Below are positions 58,733 through 64,000 of a stretch of DNA of 64,000 nt, one piece after another (the first letter of the stretch is position 1; every line of letters starts with the position of its first letter). The notes under the pieces are model-generated. The model made no database searches, was not told the DNA's origin, and saw only the letters and a list, made by a program, of their open reading frames with translations. The position numbers were made by a program, and so were the translations under genes. This DNA comes from Yersinia bercovieri ATCC 43970 (GTDB lineage: Bacteria > Pseudomonadota > Gammaproteobacteria > Enterobacterales > Enterobacteriaceae), in contig NZ_CP054044.1 of the NCBI RefSeq assembly GCF_013282745.1, positions 2,728,001 through 2,792,000 on the forward strand. Direction: 5' to 3'.

Positions 58733-59947
58733 TTATTGGTGATAGGTTTCCAGGAAGCGTCCCAGTTTGCCAACCGCCATTTCCAGTTCGTCCACGCGGG
58801 GTAAGGTTACAATCCGCACATGATCCGGGTATGGCCAGTTAAAGGCGCTGCCTTGTACCAGCAACACTTTCTCTTGTAACAGCAGATCCAATACCAGCTT
58901 CTGGTCATCTTTCAGGTTAAAACGCTTCTGATCAATACGCGGGAACATATAGAGCGCCCCCTGAGGTTTCACGCAGGAAACGCCAGGGATTTGGTTGATT
59001 AACTCCCAGGCGCGATCGCGCTGTTCGTACAAACGCCCACCCGGCTGAATAAACTCGCTGATGCTCTGATAGCCGCCCAGTGCCGTTTGAATCGCATGTT
59101 GCATCGGCACGTTGGCACACAGCCGCATTGACGCCAGCATTTCCAAGCCTTCGATATAACCTTTGGCGTGCTTCTTCGGCCCATTCAACACCATCCAGCC
59201 CTGACGGAAACCGGCAACACGGTAAGTCTTGGACAAACCATTGAAGGTGACGGTCAGTAAATCAGGTGCCAGCGCCGCAATAGAGTGATGCTGCGCTTCG
59301 TCATATAAAATCTTATCGTAGATCTCATCGGCGAAAATAATCAGGTCGTTCTGGCGGGCGATTTCGACAATCTCCAGTAACAACTCTTTGCTGTATACCG
59401 CGCCGGTCGGGTTGTTCGGGTTGATAATCACAATCCCACGGGTGCGCGGGGTGATTTTGCTGCGGATATCATCCAAATCAGGGAACCAGCCTGACTCTTC
59501 ATCACACATATAGTGCACGGCTTTACCGCTTGAAAGCGAAACCGCCGCTGTCCATAACGGGTAGTCCGGTGCTGGCACTAACATTTCATCGCCGATGTTC
59601 AACAATGCCTGCATGGATTGCACGATCAGCTCAGAAACACCGTTCCCAATGTAGATATCCTCGACTGTCAGGTCGCGCACATCACGGGCCTGATAGTGCT
59701 GCATAATGGCTTTGCGCGCCGAAAATAGGCCTTTGGAGTCGCAATAGCCTTGTGCTGTTGGCAAATTACGGATCACATCCACCAGAATTTCATCTGGTGC
59801 ATCGAAACCAAACGGGGCAGGGTTGCCGATGTTCAGTTTCAGAACCTTATTACCCTCCTCTTCAAGACGCTTAGCTTCTTTTAGCACGGGGCCACGAATG
59901 TCGTAACAAACGTTGTCCAGTTTGTTGGATTTCTCAATAGGGGACAT
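58733..59947 (-). CDS. alaA: Alanine transaminase AlaA
   Basis: This 404-residue class-I aminotransferase (E. coli AlaA 405) makes alanine from pyruvate and glutamate. The PLP lysine is in FNGLSKTYRVAGFRQGW (near 240), with NPNNPTGAVYS and ADEIYDKI earlier. ATG 59947 gives MSPIEKSNKL, matching E. coli; the open frame upstream to 60001 is not conserved. It is divergent from lrhA across a long gap. Confidence 0.96.
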   Translation of the reverse strand: MSPIEKSNKLDNVCYDIRGPVLKEAKRLEEEGNKVLKLNIGNPAPFGFDAPDEILVDVIRNLPTAQGYCDSKGLFSARKAIMQHYQARDVRDLTVEDIYIGNGVSELIVQSMQALLNIGDEMLVPAPDYPLWTAAVSLSSGKAVHYMCDEESGWFPDLDDIRSKITPRTRGIVIINPNNPTGAVYSKELLLEIVEIARQNDLIIFADEIYDKILYDEAQHHSIAALAPDLLTVTFNGLSKTYRVAGFRQGWMVLNGPKKHAKGYIEGLEMLASMRLCANVPMQHAIQTALGGYQSISEFIQPGGRLYEQRDRAWELINQIPGVSCVKPQGALYMFPRIDQKRFNLKDDQKLVLDLLLQEKVLLVQGSAFNWPYPDHVRIVTLPRVDELEMAVGKLGRFLETYHQ

Positions 59948-60828
59948 AAAAAATTGAGCCTTTTTCTGGTAAAAGCGTGTCCTCAGCGTGGAACACTGCA
60001 AGGCATTTAATGTACTCCGACGCCGCTGCTTTTTGAAGTTCTATGCACATCTTTAGTGCGAATGGCTGTTTTTATTTCAAATGAGGGTTGGCCGAAAGCG
60101 GGGAGTGACATTAATGGTGTTTTACCGTTATACCCTTGCCAGTTATGCGTGATTGATGAATTTATCTGAAGTTTTATCCTGGCCGATTTGGATACACACA
60201 ATAGTTAACAAAAAAATAGCTTTTACAGGGTAAAGGGGATTCTCTTCGCGACAAAGCGTTGTCGTTATAGTGGTTAATCCTCTTCATTGATGTTGCCTTT
60301 TAAAGGCAAGAGTCTCAATTCAACAGTTTATATCATCATACATATTCTTACAGTGTGGGTTAGCATAAATTTGTAAATAGGAAAACTATTAAGAATAATT
60401 AATGTTAACTTTGAGATTCTTAATGGTTATCAAACGTTATTGCTTGAATTTCCTCAGTTAGATAAAAAAAGCACAGAGTAATACATTGAGATTTTTTGAT
60501 ATTATTTCAGTTTTAGGGCCTTGGTCTTTTAATTAAAATGGGTTTCTAACTCTTATAATCAATCTTGAATAGTGAGATTACTGAAGCAGAAAAATCTTCA
60601 GTAATCGAAGATTTAGTGGTTTTTTATGAGCCTATTCACAAACAACTGCATAACTTAGCCAATAGTTTTTTTTAAAAAGAGATAGCGGTAACGAAATATA
60701 AGTAAATTTTTTGCCCTACTCTAATGAGTGGGGTACTGTCATACTTAGCGTTGTCCCTTATTGATGGCGCTAATACTTAAACACCAGGGTAGTTTGTAAT
60801 TAGAATTCAAAAAAGTGAAGAATACACT
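59948..60828. promoter_or_regulatory. Long alaA-lrhA intergenic region
   Basis: These 881 bases have no credible gene; a 64-codon frame on the minus strand (60007-60201) has no features. The half toward lrhA is AT-rich. A small hairpin TTGCCTTT/AAAGGCAA stands near 60291-60307 and competing hairpins at 60576-60613. A long regulated leader upstream of lrhA is also known in E. coli, and in Yersinia pseudotuberculosis rovM expression is under Csr and nutrient control. Confidence 0.55.
60576..60613 (+). promoter_or_regulatory. Competing hairpins in the lrhA upstream region
   Basis: GATTACTGAAG (60576-60586) pairs perfectly with CTTCAGTAATC (60596-60606) over 11 bp. The alternative AATCTTC (60593-60599) pairs with GAAGATT (60607-60613). 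The two cannot form together. A run of six T follows at about 60620. This has the look of a terminator/antiterminator or of an sRNA end. Confidence 0.55.
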
Positions 60829-61761
60829 ATGACAAATGCAAATCGTCCGATAATTAATCTCGACCTCGATCTGCTTAGAACCTTTGTAGCTGTTGCTGAC
60901 TTGAATACTTTCGCCTCTGCTGCTGCAGCGGTTTGTCGAACTCAGTCAGCGGTTAGCCAACAAATGCAACGGTTAGAACAGTTAGTTGGTAAGGAGTTAT
61001 TTGCCCGTCATGGGCGTAACAAATTACTCACTGAACATGGTCTCCAGTTACTCGGCTATGCCAGAAAAATTTTACGTTTTAACGATGAAGCCTGTACGTC
61101 ACTCATGTACAGCAATATAGAAGGGTCGCTCGTTATTGGTGCATCTGATGATACTGCCGATACGCTGTTACCCTTTTTGCTGAACCGGGTGGCGACGCTA
61201 TATCCTCGGTTGGCGATAGATGTGCGGGTAAAACGCAGCCCGCTTATCGCCGATATGCTAAATACTAGCGAGGTGAATCTGGCTATTACGACGGCTAAGG
61301 TTGACACTCATCCTCATGTAATTTTGAGAACATCACCGACACTTTGGTACTGTTCCGCCGACTATCAGTTTCAGCCCGGCGAGTCAGTTCCCTTAGTGGT
61401 GATGGATGAGCCAAGCCCTTTCCGTGATATGGCAATAGAGCATCTCACCAAAGCGGGTATTGCATGGCGGATAGCCTATGTTGCCTCTTCGCTTTCTGCC
61501 ATTCGAGCGGCAGTTAGGGCAGGGCTGGGGGTGACCGCCAGACCGATAGAGATGATGAGTCCTGATTTACGGGTGCTGGGTGAAACAGAAGGGCTACCTC
61601 GCCTGCCTGAAACTCACTATTCACTTTGTAAAAGTAGTCAGTGTGACAATGAATTGGCATTAGCCATTTTCGATGCCATGCAGACGGGCCATCAACATGG
61701 TTTACAGTCTGACTCAGATCGGGTTCTGGATTCTGATTATCTAATAGACGATATAAGTTAA
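60829..61761 (+). CDS. lrhA: LysR-type regulator LrhA (RovM in Yersinia)
   Basis: This 310-residue LysR regulator (E. coli LrhA 312) has an N-terminal helix-turn-helix ([34 protein letters not shown], about 11-44, here [14 protein letters not shown] and [13 protein letters not shown]) and an effector-binding domain from about 95. The Yersinia orthologue RovM represses rovA, the activator of invasin, and responds to nutrients through the Csr system. Its location between alaA and nuo is conserved. A terminator follows. Confidence 0.95.
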   Translation: MTNANRPIINLDLDLLRTFVAVADLNTFASAAAAVCRTQSAVSQQMQRLEQLVGKELFARHGRNKLLTEHGLQLLGYARKILRFNDEACTSLMYSNIEGSLVIGASDDTADTLLPFLLNRVATLYPRLAIDVRVKRSPLIADMLNTSEVNLAITTAKVDTHPHVILRTSPTLWYCSADYQFQPGESVPLVVMDEPSPFRDMAIEHLTKAGIAWRIAYVASSLSAIRAAVRAGLGVTARPIEMMSPDLRVLGETEGLPRLPETHYSLCKSSQCDNELALAIFDAMQTGHQHGLQSDSDRVLDSDYLIDDIS

Positions 61762-61785
61762 GAGTTCAACACAAACATTATATTA

Positions 61786-61815
61786 TAAGCCCCTAATTTT
61801 AGGGGCTTTTTAATT
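61786..61815 (+). terminator. Terminator of lrhA
   Basis: AAGCCCCTAA and TTAGGGGCTT pair in a 10-bp stem with a 2-base core loop (opening to a larger loop in practice), followed by TTTTTAATTTT. Confidence 0.85.
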
Positions 61816-62435
61816 TTATTGATAATAAAAATCAGATTTATTCCTGTCTCATATTAATTTCATGCTCAGAACGTCGTTTTATTTACTTATGGCTGTTTAT
61901 TGGCATCAGAAAAATGGCGTTAACGAAAGATAAATGTAATTAATATTCATTCTCATTTATTGGCGAATTAATTTAATCGGAACGCTGTTTCATTATTAAT
62001 AAATATTAAAGTGCAACTTTTCATAGTGAATATTTATTAAATAACACTTAAAACGTGTTCTGGATCAAAAAAATACCCCTAGCTAGTGAGTGGAAGAACC
62101 GGTTATTCCTGAGACAATGGTATAGTTAATGTGAACTATACTGGTTGGCTTATATGTGTATGTTCTGGTTTAACAAATTACTGACTCGATTTAGCTTACA
62201 AGTCCGCACCAAATGTTAACTAAGATCGTGCAATTGTAAATTAATCTGTAGTTACTTTTGTCTAAGTTGACAAAAGGTTACTGAAAGGAGTAAAAAGCCC
62301 ACAGTAAAACACTGGCTAAACAGTTGTAAAGACAGTGTGTTTTGTGTGGTTTTTATCCTTCCCTTTGAATCGATGTGGTGCACTAACTGCCAATACAAGA
62401 GCAGGATGTCCGACACCACTTTTGATGAGTAAGCA
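61816..62435 (+). promoter_or_regulatory. nuo operon upstream regulatory region
   Basis: These 620 bases before nuoA hold no gene. The first 300 are very AT-rich. An operator-like palindrome is at 62120-62141. In E. coli the nuo promoter region is similarly long and is controlled by ArcA, NarL, FNR and IHF. I could not fix the promoter by eye. Confidence 0.55.
62120..62141. promoter_or_regulatory. Operator-like palindrome upstream of nuoA
   Basis: GTATAGTT and AACTATAC form a perfect inverted repeat of 8-bp arms with a 6-base spacer. The protein that might bind it is unknown. Confidence 0.4.
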
Positions 62436-62891
62436 ATGCGTATGTCAACAACCACTGAAGTTATCGCTCATCATTGGGCGTTCGCTGTATTCCTGATTGG
62501 CGCAATCGGACTGTGCGGTTTGATGCTGTTGGGTGCGTTCTTCCTGGGTGGGAGAGCTCGGGCCCGCGCCAAAAACGTCCCCTATGAGTCTGGTATTGAC
62601 TCGGTAGGTTCAGCGCGGATGCGCTTATCTGCCAAGTTTTACCTGGTCGCCATGTTTTTCGTTATTTTCGATGTTGAAGCCCTGTACCTGTATGCGTGGT
62701 CAATCTCAATTCGTGAGAGCGGCTGGGTAGGCTTTATCGAAGCAACCATTTTCATTTTGGTGCTTTTGGCTGGTTTGGTTTATCTGGTGCGTATCGGCGC
62801 TCTAGATTGGACTCCTGTGCGCTCTAATCGCCGCGTGAGCAAACCGAGCATAGTCAAATACGCCAGCAGTCATCCAGATATACGCCAATAA
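62436..62891 (+). CDS. nuoA: NADH-quinone oxidoreductase subunit A
   Basis: This 151-residue membrane subunit of complex I has three helices (about 14-38, 70-92, 98-122). Conserved parts are [35 protein letters not shown] in pieces: [12 protein letters not shown] and [19 protein letters not shown] 62436 corresponds to the E. coli start ([14 protein letters not shown]). It is the first gene of nuoA-N. Confidence 0.97.
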   Translation: MRMSTTTEVIAHHWAFAVFLIGAIGLCGLMLLGAFFLGGRARARAKNVPYESGIDSVGSARMRLSAKFYLVAMFFVIFDVEALYLYAWSISIRESGWVGFIEATIFILVLLAGLVYLVRIGALDWTPVRSNRRVSKPSIVKYASSHPDIRQ

Positions 62892-62909
62892 ATACAGCGA
62901 GGCATTAAC

Positions 62910-63587
62910 ATGGACTATACGCTCACCCGCATAGACCCTAACGGTGAGAACGACCGTTACCCCCTGCAAACTCAGGAAACCGTCAGCGGCGATCCTCTCG
63001 AGCAACATGTCCACCGTAGTGTTTACATGGGTAAACTTGAGAACGCCATGCATGACATGGTGAACTGGGGGCGTAAGAACTCTCTTTGGCCATATAACTT
63101 CGGCCTCTCTTGCTGTTATGTCGAGATGGTGACCTCGTTCACTGCGGTACATGACGTGGCACGTTTTGGTGCCGAAGTCCTGCGTGCTTCTCCGCGTCAG
63201 GCCGACTTCATGGTGGTGGCCGGTACGTGCTTCACCAAAATGGCCCCAGTTATCCAGCGTCTGTATGAACAGATGCTCGAGCCAAAATGGGTTATCTCCA
63301 TGGGGGCCTGTGCCAACTCAGGCGGCATGTACGATATCTACTCCGTGGTACAAGGCGTGGATAAATTCCTACCCGTAGACGTCTATATTCCTGGTTGTCC
63401 ACCGCGCCCGGAAGCTTATATGCAAGCACTGTTATTGCTACAGGAGTCTATTGGTAAAGAGCGCCGTCCTCTCTCTTGGGTTGTGGGTGATCAAGGTGTT
63501 TACCGCGCCAATATGCAGCCAGAAAGAGAACGTAAGCATGCTGAACGAATTGCAGTAACTAACTTGCGTACACCTGACGAGATCTAA
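62910..63587 (+). CDS. nuoB: NADH-quinone oxidoreductase subunit B
   Basis: This 225-residue peripheral subunit (E. coli 220) holds the N2 [4Fe-4S] cluster that reduces quinone. The ligands are in [11 protein letters not shown] (adjacent cysteines near 67-68), VAGTCFTKM (near 132) and [12 protein letters not shown] (near 162). It begins 18 bases after nuoA with a GCGAGG site. Confidence 0.98.
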
Positions 63588-63726
63588 CCCGACTTTCGGT
63601 GTTGGATTTTTTGTGCGTAAGTGATTTGTTTTTGGATGGAACCGTTTTTATCCAGAACATGTGTGCGGCAAATGACCACAAAATGACACATTCAGTGTGG
63701 TGAAAAAACAGTGTGGTGAATAAATA

Positions 63727-64000
63727 ATGACCGATTTAACGACGTCCGACAGCACCCAGCCAGCATGGCAGACCAGCTCACATCTTGATGATCCGGTGAT
63801 TGGTGAACTGTCGAACCGTTTTGGGCCTGAGGCCTTTGTTGTTCAAGCGACCCGTACCGGTATGCCCGTGGTATGGGTGAAGCGTGAACAATTGCTGGAA
63901 ATAATGTCGTTCTTAAGAAAACAGCCTAAACCCTATGTCATGCTGTTTGACTTACATGGTGTGGATGAGCGCCTGCGTACTCACCGCCAGGGTCTTCCTG
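63727..64000 (+). CDS. nuoC: NADH-quinone oxidoreductase subunit C/D, 3' partial
   Basis: The first 91 codons are present before the window ends. The sequence ([18 protein letters not shown], then [15 protein letters not shown]) is that of the NuoC part of the fused NuoCD protein of enterobacteria. Whether the fusion to NuoD is kept cannot be seen. The gap of 139 bases from nuoB is longer than the others in the operon and holds a direct repeat of AGTGTGGTGAA just before the start (about 63695-63719). Confidence 0.95.
   Translation, partial: MTDLTTSDSTQPAWQTSSHLDDPVIGELSNRFGPEAFVVQATRTGMPVVWVKREQLLEIMSFLRKQPKPYVMLFDLHGVDERLRTHRQGLP

Noticed and set aside
60007..60201. 64-codon minus-strand frame upstream of alaA
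   Set aside because: It has no recognisable features and lies in the probable promoter region of alaA.

Overview
The window is chromosomal DNA from an enterobacterium of the Yersiniaceae, most likely a Yersinia. The proteins are close to Escherichia coli orthologues along their whole length. The window also has ERIC-type repeats, a pair of 149-bp palindromic elements of the kind known in yersiniae, an all-lysine tRNA array behind cpoB, and an LrhA protein known in Yersinia as RovM. Almost everything is core genome. No prophage, insertion-sequence transposase or CRISPR array was seen.

Layout. 1-3160: the end of a pyroglutamate (5-oxoproline) module with pxpA (5' end outside the window), a DUF969/DUF979 membrane pair and pcp. 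3225-3373: palindromic repeat. 3398-15225: gltA, divergent from sdhCDAB-sucABCD, covering much of the TCA cycle. 15281-17179: a periplasmic nucleotidase. 17769-20915: cydA-cydB-cydX-ybgE (cytochrome bd-I). 21063-26590: ybgC-tolQRAB-pal-cpoB (Tol-Pal envelope system). 26783-27454: five tRNA-Lys units, one of them broken. 27736-32940: nadA, an ERIC element, pnuC, zitB, aroG, gpmA. 33161-37940: psiF and galETKM. 38247-44621: a CPBP protease-like gene, modF, modE, acrZ, modABC.

44717-48043: an unassigned PTS (IIA, IIB, IIC) divergent from a LacI/GntR-type regulator, with three TGATAGCGCTATCA-type operators between them. This cassette lies where two blocks that are far apart in E. coli K-12 (gal-mod and ackA-nuo) meet. 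48124-57876: pta, ackA, yfbV, yfbU, yfbT (hxpA), the second palindromic repeat, a DUF4239-like gene, yfbS, a small secreted protein and yfbR. 58238-64000: a second small secreted protein, alaA, lrhA/rovM and the start of the nuo operon (nuoA, nuoB, partial nuoCD).

Functionally the window joins central carbon and respiratory metabolism (citrate synthase, SDH, OGDH, succinyl-CoA synthetase, cytochrome bd, NADH dehydrogenase I, Pta-AckA) with envelope integrity (Tol-Pal), NAD synthesis and precursor uptake (NadA, PnuC), galactose use and molybdate uptake. Regulatory sites readable from sequence include a CRP-like site and sigma70 promoter before sdhC, two FNR-like sites before cydA, a NadR-like box before nadA, a Fur-like box before gpmA, a GalR/GalS-like operator before galE and a perfect ModE-like palindrome before modA. 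The least explained elements are the orphan PTS, the mini-hairpin insertion in the fourth tRNA-Lys copy, competing hairpins upstream of lrhA, and the two small secreted proteins around yfbR.
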